The position numbers and the translations under genes were made by a program. The notes under the pieces were generated by a model. The model was not told where the DNA came from, did not search any database, and saw nothing but the letters and a program-made list of their open reading frames with translations. Shown here one piece after another: positions 37,601 to 45,377 of a DNA stretch of 64,000 bases. Within the stretch, counting starts at the first letter, position 1. Each line of letters starts with the position of its first letter. Source of the DNA: G963704535 sp963704535 (lineage in GTDB: Bacteria; Chloroflexota; Chloroflexia; Chloroflexales; Roseiflexaceae); assembly GCA_963704535.1 (NCBI GenBank), contig OY969916.1, forward strand, positions 3,162,001 through 3,226,000, in the 5' to 3' direction.

Positions 37601-38317
37601 TGCCATGTCAAAAGCACGACAGTGCCCATCAGGAGAGGCCATTCCACCTTTGAGGTAGTGATAGCCATACCGTTGCTTGACATTGACAGCGACACCGCCT
37701 GCCAACGCGATGTCGCACTCCCCATTGAGCAGGCTCTGACATGCGACATGAACGGCAACCAACGAGGTCGAGCAACCCGTCTGAAGTGTGTAGCTCGGGC
37801 CGCGCAGGTTGAGTTTATAGGAGACGCGGGTGGTCAAAAAATCAGGTGAATTTCCGATGTTTATCTGGAGTTGCATCGGATCAAGCGGGCTCATGACATC
37901 GGAGTTCGCGAGCAGATGGAAGAGCAGATAGGTATTGATCGCCGCCCCACCAAAAACGCCGATCGAACCATCGAACGTCTCGGGCGTATAGCCGGCATCT
38001 TCCAACGCTTCCCAGGCACATTCGAGAAAAAGACGATGCTGGGGGTCCATCGTCTCGGCTTCTTTGGGATTGATACCAAAGAAATCGGCGTCAAACAGCG
38101 CAACATCATCAAGAACAGCGGCAGACTTTATATAAGAAGGATCGCGCAGTGTAGCCATGCCGACCCCCACCGTAAGCAACTCCTCGTCGGTAAAGGTCGT
38201 GATCGATTCAACACCGTTCCGGAGGTTATGCCAGAACTGCTCGATGTTCCGCGCTCCGGGAAAACGACCGACCATACCAATAATAGCAACCTCGGTCCCG
38301 GTGGATTGACCCATCAT
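31646..38317 (-). CDS. Megasynthase KS-AT-ACP-aminotransferase-C-A(start)
   Basis: ATG 38317 follows GAAGGA and lies just after the previous stop (38325). KS: Cys182 in TGCSTSLVAVH, EAHGTGTSLGDP, KTNIGHLDAAAG. AT: Ser630 in GHSIGEYVAACLAG and malonyl-type HAFHS. ACP: the segment reads FFELGVDLLVLIQ; the pantetheine-accepting Ser is Leu (TTG where the paralogue has TCG), so this ACP should not be activated. Aminotransferase: PLP Lys about 1446 in YGKIVGGGLPIG. Condensation: HHIIADGW. The A domain begins normally (LNYRALNEHANRLARQL, LKAGGVVCPIDPTN) and ends at an in-frame TGA at 31646. The downstream A-domain remains are also decayed. The module looks non-functional, or at least reduced to its KS, AT, aminotransferase and C domains. 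Confidence 0.88.
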   Translation of the reverse strand: MMGQSTGTEVAIIGMVGRFPGARNIEQFWHNLRNGVESITTFTDEELLTVGVGMATLRDPSYIKSAAVLDDVALFDADFFGINPKEAETMDPQHRLFLECAWEALEDAGYTPETFDGSIGVFGGAAINTYLLFHLLANSDVMSPLDPMQLQINIGNSPDFLTTRVSYKLNLRGPSYTLQTGCSTSLVAVHVACQSLLNGECDIALAGGVAVNVKQRYGYHYLKGGMASPDGHCRAFDMAAQGTIFGSGVGIVVLKRLAEAIADGDTIHAVIKGSAINNDGSLKMAYTAPAIEGQAEVITEALANAGVAAATIQYVEAHGTGTSLGDPIEVQALTKAYRASTSAKDFCALGSVKTNIGHLDAAAGVTGLIKTVLALKQRQIPPSLHFQQPNPKIDFANSPFYVNARLTPWKRDIVPRRAGVSSFGVGGTNAHVIVEEAPALQSAPSSRPRHLLILSAKTPSALDSATRNITTYLHRHPDANIADVAATLQIGRASFAYRRMLICQDRQDALNLLEVHDPTYVLTGRPTSNSRPIVFLFPGQGSQYVRMGWELYQSEPVFRDYVDRCAAILQPHLQLDLREILYPPPTREAEARQQLEQTSVTQPALFVVEYALAQLWMSWGIEPTAMAGHSIGEYVAACLAGVFSLDDALALVAMRGQLMHQMPPGTMLAVPLAEEAIQPMLDRELSLAAVNGPARCVVAGPSEMIAEFQERLQRDGVRAQKLHTSHAFHSSMMEPMLEAFSTRLKAIRLASPRFRFTSNVTGTWISSAEATDPGYWVAHTRRTVRFVDNLKAILHPSDAIVIEVGPGRSLSTLANQHPAKVAEHLIVPSLSHIENQESDCAIMLKSLGRIWIAGMPIRWANLYAGERRRRIPLPTHPFERKQYWIEASEMAMGDSLSRSASTGAPEPMPALSAPVGFTAERPDAAAPQAPSTTSRGHETRQASILMLLVQIIHKLCGVPLDEIDVDANFFELGVDLLVLIQLSQAINDQFQVEIGLQQLCEDFPTLTRVAAFIAHQRPDPEGLPELAPAHIGNDLSPASASADVSAPAQEQRVGGGVLTSTSDGRPVAPSLLEQLIARQLELTAQLIEIVRSNSGASAAPPTVDSIPLTPVRLQDPALPPINGDGRSHPPLQSATLQPAPGSRHPDPEPFVPYQRLQLTPSKGLSSDQQQHLDILIARYTQRTRGSKQRTQHYRGMLANNRHVAGFRPHLKEMIYQIIASSAAGSKIWDIDGNEYIDLTMGFGVYLFGHNPPFIASALQEELRQGMPLGPMSHAAGEVAALICELTGVERVAFFNTGTEAVMVALRLARAATGRTKVVMFAGSYHGTFDGILARANVVGQEQGALPLAPGIPQRLIDDVLVLAYDSPQSLEVIRAHAHELAAVLVEPVQSRRPDLQPTAFLQALRQLTEQAGVALIFDEVITGFRVHPGGAQAWFGVRADITTYGKIVGGGLPIGVVAGKAAFMDSIDGGIWSYGDVSAPGNEDKRTFVSGTFCQHPLAMSSAKAVLTHLRTQGPELQQQLNQRTAYLTGILNAYFTEADVPLRMVHFGSLFRFVPRGDVELLFYHLLDRGIYIWEGRNCFLSTAHTDEDIEAIIQAVKDSIAEMRDGGFLRSVERRADRPREEGTPPGQQSVSTGHERQDVALMQATPPFEQLRVVEGALIPLTDGQRQLWFQSRVGDQASAAYNEAVILRLCGPLQIAVLQQAVQALMDRHEALRTTIAPMGDFQQIHPHLPLAITIIDITGLAPAEQAQYRADWLAQEAYRPFDLSHGPLLRVKVLKQAHDEHMLIVIVHHIIADGWSIGVLVHELAHIYSALCCQTAWRLPQPTPYREYIAWQEQRRNATRLAAAAYWREMFSAPVQPLELPADYPRPAQKTYRGVRHRITLTSDQYDQLKMFSRQQAATLFMTLLTAFKVLLHKLTLQVDVIVGIPLAGQSQMGVKHLVGQCVNMLPVYTKVAGDPSFREYLASVKRTLVESHKHQNHVSTELEQQSGQPLAAPGPPAITVMFNMDPPLSLPEFHNLQVENPFYPIQFVKFDLVLNILEINGWLHLKFDINSDLFEHETGRYWIAYFEKLLERIVAHPTAQLSRLLMDAEMDLAIPHLSELPPARAEDGVCVHELFEHQVARTPDSPAVVFGDVHLNYRALNEHANRLARQLQRLGVGRGAWVGICMERSLELVVSLLGTLKAGGVVCPIDPTNLEHLPATFPRDARLSVLIVQPHID

Positions 38318-38324
38318 GCTGTCG

Positions 38325-39785
38325 CTATCCTTCGCTCGTAAGCTGATGAATTTGCTGTCTTCGCTCTCTGCGCCGTTCACCGCGACTACGGCTTCGATCA
38401 AACAAGGGCTGTTGTTGCTCGTGCCCAATCACTTGGGCAAAGGCGTGGATCGTTGGCCCCTCAAACAGGCTGAGCACAGAAATTTCCATATCGAGCTTTT
38501 GATTCAAATGTGTCATCAGTTTCAGGGCGATCAACGAATTACCGCCGAGATCGAAGAAATTATCGTAAATACCGATCTGATCGATGCCAAGCAACGCTTG
38601 CCAGACCTCAGCAATCGCTTGCTCAAGATCATCACTTGGTGGAACATACATCGTAGCCAGTTTCGGCCGAGGATGGATCGTCGCCCCCGTATCGCTGGCG
38701 CCCGGTTCGGTCGCAGCGATCCCTTTACGATAGACCCATATATCGAGCCGAGCGGCAATATCACCGGTTGAGACCACGATCTGGCTGCCCGTCATCATGC
38801 ACACGATTCGGCGGAATGCTTCCACACTCTCCTCGGGATACATTGCATACCGATCGATGCTTGTTTGGTAGGTTTTGTCACTCAGTTGTGGGTTTGGCAT
38901 GGCCCAGATATCCCAGTTTGCGCTGATCCAGTGCGGCCCGGGGCGCTGGTTGCGGTCGGCGGCAAAGCTATCCATGAAGCTATTCGCGGCCGCATAGGCC
39001 GCCGCGCCGATGCCACCGAGGATCGAGACGTTTGACGAGAACAACAGGCAGAAATCGACAGGCGTTTCGGTGAGCACCTCTTCGAGCGCATAGAGCCCAT
39101 GGACCTTTGCCCGAAAGTGTGCATCTACTTCCTGCTCGTCGATCTGAGGGATCAATTTAACGGTTTTGGTGCCGGTGATGCCAGCGGCGTGGATGACTCC
39201 ATCGATTGCCCCGAATCGCGCCCGCCCGCGATCAAACACGGCGCGGATCTGTTGTGGATCAGCGATATCGGCCTGCAACGCTAAGACCTCGCCACCCAAC
39301 GTCTCCACTGCTTGCACGGCGCGTATCTTGCGGCTGAGATCGTCATCATCGCCATGAGTTGCCAGCCAATCCGGCCACTGCTGGCGATCTGGAAGAGGAG
39401 AGCGCCCGACTAGGACCAACTTGGCTTCGAACGTGCGGGCCAGATAGTCCGCAAGCAGCAGCCCAATCTTTCCTAACCCACCGGTGATAACATACACCCC
39501 GTGCTTCCGCAAGTCGCGAAGGGACGCCGCACCCGATTCTATCGGCGTCGGCTCAAAGACCTGGACCCAGCGCCGTTCGCCGCGATAGGCGACAACCGGC
39601 GCTGGAGCAGGAGCGCAACACTCGACGAGCAGGTGATGGATGAGCCTCTGCCCCTCGCTACTTTCTGCCGCTGGCACCCTCACATCGATACATCCGCAAG
39701 CGATATGCCCATATTCCTGGGGAATGACCTTACAGAGACCGAGCAAGGTTGCTTTCTCTGGTCGAAGCCGATCGCTACTTTCCAC
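38325..39785 (-). CDS. KR and ACP of the first PKS module (second frame)
   Basis: This is the second part of the KS-AT-KR-ACP protein whose first part ends at 39775. It contains the KR with YVITGGLGKIGLLLADYL, HAAGITGTKT, LLFSSNVSILGG and AYAAANSFMDSFA (Ser, Tyr and Asn all present, no LDD motif), and then an ACP with LGGNSLIALKLM. The natural protein would read VITNQAQ then ESSDRLRPEKATLLG without a break. One extra base near 39780 shifts the frame. The overlap GTGGAAAGTAG could also permit reinitiation at GTG 39785, but a split inside the KR structural subdomain would be unusual. The next gene starts 7 bases after its stop. Confidence 0.82.
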   Translation of the reverse strand: MESSDRLRPEKATLLGLCKVIPQEYGHIACGCIDVRVPAAESSEGQRLIHHLLVECCAPAPAPVVAYRGERRWVQVFEPTPIESGAASLRDLRKHGVYVITGGLGKIGLLLADYLARTFEAKLVLVGRSPLPDRQQWPDWLATHGDDDDLSRKIRAVQAVETLGGEVLALQADIADPQQIRAVFDRGRARFGAIDGVIHAAGITGTKTVKLIPQIDEQEVDAHFRAKVHGLYALEEVLTETPVDFCLLFSSNVSILGGIGAAAYAAANSFMDSFAADRNQRPGPHWISANWDIWAMPNPQLSDKTYQTSIDRYAMYPEESVEAFRRIVCMMTGSQIVVSTGDIAARLDIWVYRKGIAATEPGASDTGATIHPRPKLATMYVPPSDDLEQAIAEVWQALLGIDQIGIYDNFFDLGGNSLIALKLMTHLNQKLDMEISVLSLFEGPTIHAFAQVIGHEQQQPLFDRSRSRGERRRERRQQIHQLTSEG

Positions 39786-42700
39786 TCTGGGCCTGGTTGG
39801 TGATCACCCACATCTGGATGTTGGTGCTTTGATGGTCGTGTGCCAGCGCCTGAACGAAGAAAAGTAAACTAGAGAAGCCGACATCCTGTGCGGCAGCAAA
39901 GGTTGGTTGCCCTGAGGGATCGGCTGTGTCTGATGTAACACTCCAGCAGTGGATAATCTGCGTGGGCAGGTCACCAGAGACGCTTATATCGTCGAGCAGA
40001 GCCGCATAGTGTGTGGCCTGCTGCGGGTCGATTGCATAGGCTCCTGCTCGGATTCGCTCAAACCGCTCTCCGACTCGGACGCTGGTCACCGTCTGCCCAT
40101 AGTGCTCAAGCTGCTGCACAAGCTGAAGCCCCAGATCGCAGCTATCGACGAAGATCAGCCAATGTCGGCGCTGCTCAGCAAGCACATCTACCCGGCGCGG
40201 GGCAGGTCGCATCGTTTGTTTCCAAGAAGGAATATAAAACCAGTCGGTAATATCAGGGGTTTTTGTCGGCTGTGTGGTGGGGGCATTGGCTGTCGCGTAC
40301 TGACTACCTGGATCGATCCAGTACCGCTTGCGTTCGAACGGATAGCCAGGTAACGGTATACGTTGCCGGTGCTCATGCGTGTGGAGCCTGGGCCAATCCA
40401 CGGGGTAGCCTGCAAGCCACAGGCGCCCCAGTGTTGTCAGCAAAAAGGCCCGATCAGATCGGTGATTATAGGCTTGCCGCACAGAAGGTAGCGCGCACCG
40501 AGCCGCAGACGAGCGCGGATGCTGATGCACAAAGCTACTGAGCGACTGTCCAGGACCGACTTCCAGCAAGATCCAATTGGGTTCCTTAAGCAGCTCATGC
40601 AGATCGTCGCCGAAGCGGACTGCCTCGCAGAGATGGGTTGCCCAGTAATCGGGATCAGTGGCTTCCGCTTCACGTATCCAGGTCCCAGTCACGTTCGACA
40701 GGTACGGAATCTGCGGCGCTTGCAGATGAATACGCCTGACCTCCGCTGCGAATTGCTGCGCGATTGGACGCATCATGTGCGAATGAAACGCATGAGTGGT
40801 TTGAATACGCCGGCAAGCCGTGTCCGCTGCCACGAGGCGATGCTCCAACTGCTCGATCGCATCGACTGTCCCCGAGAGGACACATAATGACGGCCCGTTG
40901 ATTGCCGCCAGCGATATAGAAGCATTCAACCAGGGCTGGATCTCTTGTTCGGTCAAGTAGACGGCAAGCATTGCTCCAGGAGGCAACGCATCGATCAACT
41001 GCGCCCTGCGCGCCACCAGAAAAACGGCATCCTCTAGAGAAAACACGCCTGCGAGACACGCCGCGACATATTCGCCAATACTGTAGCCGATCATCGCGGT
41101 TGGCTGGATGCCCCATGATAGCCAAAGTTGCGCCAACGCATACTCGACCGCGAAAAGCGCCGGCTGGCAGATCAGCGTGCGATTGAGGGCTTCAGCAGGG
41201 GCACCGAACGGCTGCCGATGGGGTGCAAGCATACTCCGCAGATCTAATATGGTGTTGGGCCTATTTGCTCCGTTATCGCTTTGCTGCAGATCGGATCGGC
41301 CTGGTTCCTGTGCGGGGTATAATACCTGGCGCAGATCCAAGCCGATCTGATCGCGCAGTAGCTCAGCACAGCGATCGATATGGTCGCGAAAGACGTTTTC
41401 GCTCTGGTAGAGCTCGGATGCCATATGAACATAGTGATCGCCTAACCCCGGAAACATAAACGCAAGCGGCGGACATATCTGCTCCGCACTATCGAACAAA
41501 ACCCGCTGCGGATCGTTCTCCTCCAACACCATCACCGCGTCATCAAGATCTTGGCACACCAGCATGCGCCGCTGGGAGAAGGGTTTTCGACCAACCTGGA
41601 GCGTGTATGCGACATCTGCCAGATTGAGTCCAGGGTGCCGCTGGAGGTGCTCTAAGAGCTGGGCAGTCGCCGCATCCAGAGCCGTGCTCGTGTGTGCCGA
41701 GAGCAGCAGCAATTGCCATGGATGGCTGTCTGATGAGGCAGAGGTCTGCGGTGCTTCTTCGAGGATGACATGGGCATTTGTTCCCCCGATCCCAAAAGAG
41801 CTGACCCCCGCACGCCGTGGCGTCGTGCTCGTCTTCCAATCCGCTAGAGCCGCGTTGACATAGAAAGGACTCCTCTGGAAATCTATCTTGGGGTTGGGCC
41901 GTTCGAAATGAAGGCTGCGGGGAATCTGCTGATATTGAAGCGCCAGCACGGTTTTGATCAGACCGGCAACTCCTGCTGCCGCGTCAAGATGGCCGATGTT
42001 CGTTTTCACCGACCCGATCGCACAGAAACCGCGCTTCTCGGTGAACGCGCGAAACGCTTTATTCAAGGCTGCAAATTCAGCAGTATCGCCAAGATCCGTC
42101 CCCGTACCGTGAGTCTCGATATAGGTGATACTGTCAGCTTCAACACCAGCAATTGTCTGAGCCCTCGTGATCACATCAGCTTGCCCGTCGATGCTTGGTG
42201 CCGTATAGCCTATCTTTAAGCTCCCGTCATTATTGACTGCTGAACCCTTAATCACCGCATAGATAGAGTCGCCATCAGCCAGTGCATCCTCCAACCGTTT
42301 CAAGATAACGACGCCTGCGCCACTCCCGAAAATACTGCCTTGCGCCTGGGCATCGAATGCTCGGCAATGCCCATCGGGAGATGCAATGCCACCTTCTTGA
42401 TAGTAATACCCGGTTCGTTGAGGAACGTTGACTGAAACACCACCCGCCAGCGCGACATCACATTGATACGTGAGCAAATCTTGACATGCCAGATGCACTG
42501 AAACGAGTGAGCTTGAGCAGCCCGTCTGCACCGTCAGACTCGGACCCCTCAGGTTAAATTTATAGGAGACTCCGCTGCACAAAAAGTCTTTATCATTCCC
42601 AATCATTACATCAAAGCTATCTTCGGTCGCTTTCAATCGTTGGCTGGACAACAGATTGAATAGCAAATAGGAACTTAAGCTCACGCCCGCATATACACCA

Positions 42701-43071
42701 ATCAATCCTTGATATGTGGACGGATCAATTCCCGCGTGCTCCAGCGCCGACCAGGCACATTCGTGGAATATACGATGCTGAGGATCCATTGTCTCAGCTA
42801 CTCTCGGGGTGAATCCAAAAAACGATGCATCAAAGCAATCGATATGATCCAGTATTGGTGCTGCCTTCACATAATTGGGTGCTTTAATAGCAACCGGATC
42901 GACTCCCAGTTGCTCCAGTTCCTGATCCGTAAAAAAAGTGATCGATTCAACACCATTCCGTAAGTTTAGCCAGAATTGCTCCAGTGTTGGCGCGCCCGGG
43001 AAACGGCCCGCCATTCCCACGATTGCTATATCTGACTCATTGAGGGTCGTGTCCACCCCGCTATCGGCCAT
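39775..43071 (-). CDS. PKS KS-AT-KR(start), first module of the cluster
   Basis: ATG 43071 has GAGGTGG upstream. KS: Cys185 in TGCSSSLVSVH, ETHGTGTDLGDT, KTNIGHLDAAAG. The AT nucleophile is Ser664 in GYSIGEYVAACLAG, where Tyr replaces the usual His before Ser; HAFHS suggests malonyl-CoA. It then carries the KR structural subdomain starting WFYIPSWKQTM and ends at SGK after VITNQAQ, through a one-base frameshift. The KS has a conventional Cys and the protein has no loading domain, so the chain it extends must come from elsewhere or be primed by decarboxylation; I cannot tell which. It is preceded by the glycosyltransferase gene with an 80-base gap. Confidence 0.9.
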   Translation of the reverse strand: MADSGVDTTLNESDIAIVGMAGRFPGAPTLEQFWLNLRNGVESITFFTDQELEQLGVDPVAIKAPNYVKAAPILDHIDCFDASFFGFTPRVAETMDPQHRIFHECAWSALEHAGIDPSTYQGLIGVYAGVSLSSYLLFNLLSSQRLKATEDSFDVMIGNDKDFLCSGVSYKFNLRGPSLTVQTGCSSSLVSVHLACQDLLTYQCDVALAGGVSVNVPQRTGYYYQEGGIASPDGHCRAFDAQAQGSIFGSGAGVVILKRLEDALADGDSIYAVIKGSAVNNDGSLKIGYTAPSIDGQADVITRAQTIAGVEADSITYIETHGTGTDLGDTAEFAALNKAFRAFTEKRGFCAIGSVKTNIGHLDAAAGVAGLIKTVLALQYQQIPRSLHFERPNPKIDFQRSPFYVNAALADWKTSTTPRRAGVSSFGIGGTNAHVILEEAPQTSASSDSHPWQLLLLSAHTSTALDAATAQLLEHLQRHPGLNLADVAYTLQVGRKPFSQRRMLVCQDLDDAVMVLEENDPQRVLFDSAEQICPPLAFMFPGLGDHYVHMASELYQSENVFRDHIDRCAELLRDQIGLDLRQVLYPAQEPGRSDLQQSDNGANRPNTILDLRSMLAPHRQPFGAPAEALNRTLICQPALFAVEYALAQLWLSWGIQPTAMIGYSIGEYVAACLAGVFSLEDAVFLVARRAQLIDALPPGAMLAVYLTEQEIQPWLNASISLAAINGPSLCVLSGTVDAIEQLEHRLVAADTACRRIQTTHAFHSHMMRPIAQQFAAEVRRIHLQAPQIPYLSNVTGTWIREAEATDPDYWATHLCEAVRFGDDLHELLKEPNWILLEVGPGQSLSSFVHQHPRSSAARCALPSVRQAYNHRSDRAFLLTTLGRLWLAGYPVDWPRLHTHEHRQRIPLPGYPFERKRYWIDPGSQYATANAPTTQPTKTPDITDWFYIPSWKQTMRPAPRRVDVLAEQRRHWLIFVDSCDLGLQLVQQLEHYGQTVTSVRVGERFERIRAGAYAIDPQQATHYAALLDDISVSGDLPTQIIHCWSVTSDTADPSGQPTFAAAQDVGFSSLLFFVQALAHDHQSTNIQMWVITNQAQSGK

Positions 43072-43151
43072 ATGTATCCACCTCTAGTGAGCAGCACCTG
43101 CTGCCAGCGAACGAGGTTACTGCGTTGCGTCGGAGCTTAGCGCCAGCAGTG

Positions 43152-44342
43152 CTAGGATGATCGGACCTGGCGACCCAGCCGTTCGATCAGCAACCGGGCC
43201 GTCTGCACCCCACTCTCCGACCGGATTTTGTTACCCAATCGCTGTGCTGCCTCTACGTAGCGCGGATTGTTCAACGTCCGCAGGAGCGCCCGCCGCAGCC
43301 GTTCGAGGGTGAGTTGGCGATAGGGAATTGGTGGCCCCGCGCAGCCGACGGCGTGAGCAAACTGCGCGGTAGCAAATTGTTCATAGGCATGCGGGATACA
43401 GATCGAAGGCACCCCGGCCCGAAAAACAGACGCTATCGTTCCAATACCGGTATGATGTACGACACACGCCGCCCGAGCAAAGAGCCAGCGATGCGAGACG
43501 TAGCCGACCGTATGAATGTGCGGTGGAAGGCGCCGACCGTATACCAACTCGCCCCAACTGTTCTGGAGGATCGCCCGACAGCCTACTTGCTCGACGGCGG
43601 TGAAGAAGAGATCGGCCAGCGCCTGCTCGTTGTCGTGGACCATGCTCCCCAGGGTAATCACGATCGGGGGCTTATCGGCGGCAAGGAACTCCGTCAGCGC
43701 CTGGTCCGGCTGCCAAGCCGCATCGTCATCAAGGAAGAAAAAGCCGGTGGTATGATAATGCTCCTGCCATTCTATCTCTGGCCGGGGGATGTGCCGGCTG
43801 ATGGCAAACAGGGCCAATTCGGGAGAAGTTCCATCGGATGTCTGTGGATAGTTGACAGGCGCGAGGCCCAATTGCTGCCGAAAGGGGTTGATGAACGATG
43901 CTACGTATTGTTCGAGTGGTCCACCTCGCTCAGGCTCCGCGTAGTAGACGATGCTGATAGAAACAAAAGGAATACCGGTCAACTCGTGAACCATCCGCCC
44001 GATCGGTAATTCTGGCAGGCTCACCAGCATATCTGCATCTCGGCAAGCGTTAGATAAGTCTTGAAACGCTGCGGGCAACCCTTCTGCTATGCGATCGAGG
44101 AGGGAGTACAGTTTTTGTACATTCGAGGCATCTTCTGCCTCGCTTTTCACTAAATCTCGTTGAAGATCGCGTAAGTCTGGCCCGATTGGGACGAACGGGA
44201 GGCTGAGTGCCGTCACCCGTGGTGCATGGTGTGGTGACAGCGCAAGAATCGGCTCGTGCTGATGACGACGAAGCTCAACCGCAAGCGCAAGAAATGGCTG
44301 GATATTGCCAGTTGTACCAAAGCTTGTCAGCACTATACGCAT
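43152..44342 (-). CDS. Glycosyltransferase, UGT/MGT type (GT1/GT28 fold)
   Basis: The start at ATG 44342 (MRIVLTSFGTTGNIQPFLAL) has GGAAGAG seven bases upstream. The frame is open further upstream but without family similarity. The N-terminal Rossmann motif SFGTTGNIQPFLALAVEL and the C-terminal nucleotide-sugar motif VVHHTGIGTIASVFRAGVP followed by HAYEQFATA identify a GT-B fold enzyme of the sterol/macrolide glucosyltransferase group, at 396 residues a usual length. In families of this kind the HHxGxGT block contacts UDP or dTDP sugar. As first gene of the minus-strand cluster it probably glycosylates the product, for tailoring or self-protection. The acceptor is unknown. Confidence 0.85.
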   Translation of the reverse strand: MRIVLTSFGTTGNIQPFLALAVELRRHQHEPILALSPHHAPRVTALSLPFVPIGPDLRDLQRDLVKSEAEDASNVQKLYSLLDRIAEGLPAAFQDLSNACRDADMLVSLPELPIGRMVHELTGIPFVSISIVYYAEPERGGPLEQYVASFINPFRQQLGLAPVNYPQTSDGTSPELALFAISRHIPRPEIEWQEHYHTTGFFFLDDDAAWQPDQALTEFLAADKPPIVITLGSMVHDNEQALADLFFTAVEQVGCRAILQNSWGELVYGRRLPPHIHTVGYVSHRWLFARAACVVHHTGIGTIASVFRAGVPSICIPHAYEQFATAQFAHAVGCAGPPIPYRQLTLERLRRALLRTLNNPRYVEAAQRLGNKIRSESGVQTARLLIERLGRQVRSS

Positions 44343-45377
44343 AGACTCTTCCAATCTGCGTCGACGACAATTTGTCGAGATATCGATGAGTGATGAACGT
44401 CTGCGTATCAAGCCGGCGGGACACCGGCGTGAAATATGGATGCCCTGATTCTCGCGCCACCGTCGGGAGGAAGAACCCGAAAAAGCGGTCCTGGGCAATC
44501 AATATGTAAAGACGACTGACATTGGTGGCGAACGCGGCATCGACGGAAAAAAAGGTGTGCGGCCACAAACGCCATCTTCTGGTGGATACCAACGGCGTGC
44601 TGATATCGGCTGCCGATATAGCAAACCTATTTGAGTTGTAAATGTGGGTGGGCTTTTCTGTGGGGGCTTCCCCCACACCCCCTTTTACAACTCATTTAGG
44701 AACGCTATATTTCGGACAGTACAAGCGGTGAATGGCTGCCGAGGCAGCATGGGCACCAGTTTAGCTGCCGCGAGATTGTCCGAGTGGGTGGCGTCTACAA
44801 AGCGTGCTTGGTTGCGAGGGCCAATCGCTATGCCAAGCTGACCATCAAAGTGATCAGAAACTGATTGATCTGCAAGGCTGCGCCGTTATTTCGTTGCATT
44901 GGCGGTCAAGCGCACGTTTGCGTAGATAAAGTGCAATCGACGGTTCAATAAAGACAATGAATGGCTGCTAGCATACAGCGAATCGTGGATATATCTCGGT
45001 TCCATCCATATTAATGCCGAAGCGTCCTGATCCTGCAACCTAGTTCTCGAACAGATTCTTACAGCTACTATAGTCACGAGATTTTCGCGTTACAGTGCCA
45101 AAAACGCAATGCAACGCACGGATCAAGTAATCCATTGCTGGTGTATCGATCCTTGTAGTATACGCAATCATCGGGGTTTGCACATACTATTCGTGTGACT
45201 ACTGGGGCTAATACATATTGTAGTATAACTGAACTGTCCTGTCAAGTTGGTATCCACTTTAGGACTTATGCGTTCTTGCAGGCGCCAAGAAAGGCACCCC
45301 CGAGTATGATGAGGTTTGCAGATCCACCCACCATACTCAGGGTAGCCATGCAAGGGTAGTGGGGAGTAGTCACACAT
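44343..45377. other. Non-coding stretch upstream of the biosynthetic cluster
   Basis: This stretch of about 1 kb separates the cluster from the PNPOx-like gene. Apart from the MITE-like element at 44617-44709 I recognise no gene: short open frames here have no family similarity or ribosome-binding site. It should hold the promoter of the minus-strand cluster, but I could not pick out a convincing one. Confidence 0.5.
44617..44709. repeat. 93-bp MITE-like repeat, copy 3
   Basis: Starts TATAGCAAACCTATTTGAG and ends in the reverse complement of TATAGCGTTCCTAAATGAG, giving imperfect terminal inverted repeats of about 36 bases. An internal GTGGGGG/CCCCCAC hairpin is shared with copy 1. It is the same length as copy 1, in the opposite orientation. 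Confidence 0.7.

Noticed and set aside
39775..39785. Translational coupling at GTGGAAAGTAG as a natural gene boundary
   Set aside because: The boundary would cut the ketoreductase structural subdomain, and removing one base restores a continuous conserved sequence, so a frameshift is more likely.
44275..44676. Minus-strand open frame upstream of the glycosyltransferase
   Set aside because: It overlaps the true start region and the MITE-like repeat; no ribosome-binding site or family similarity.
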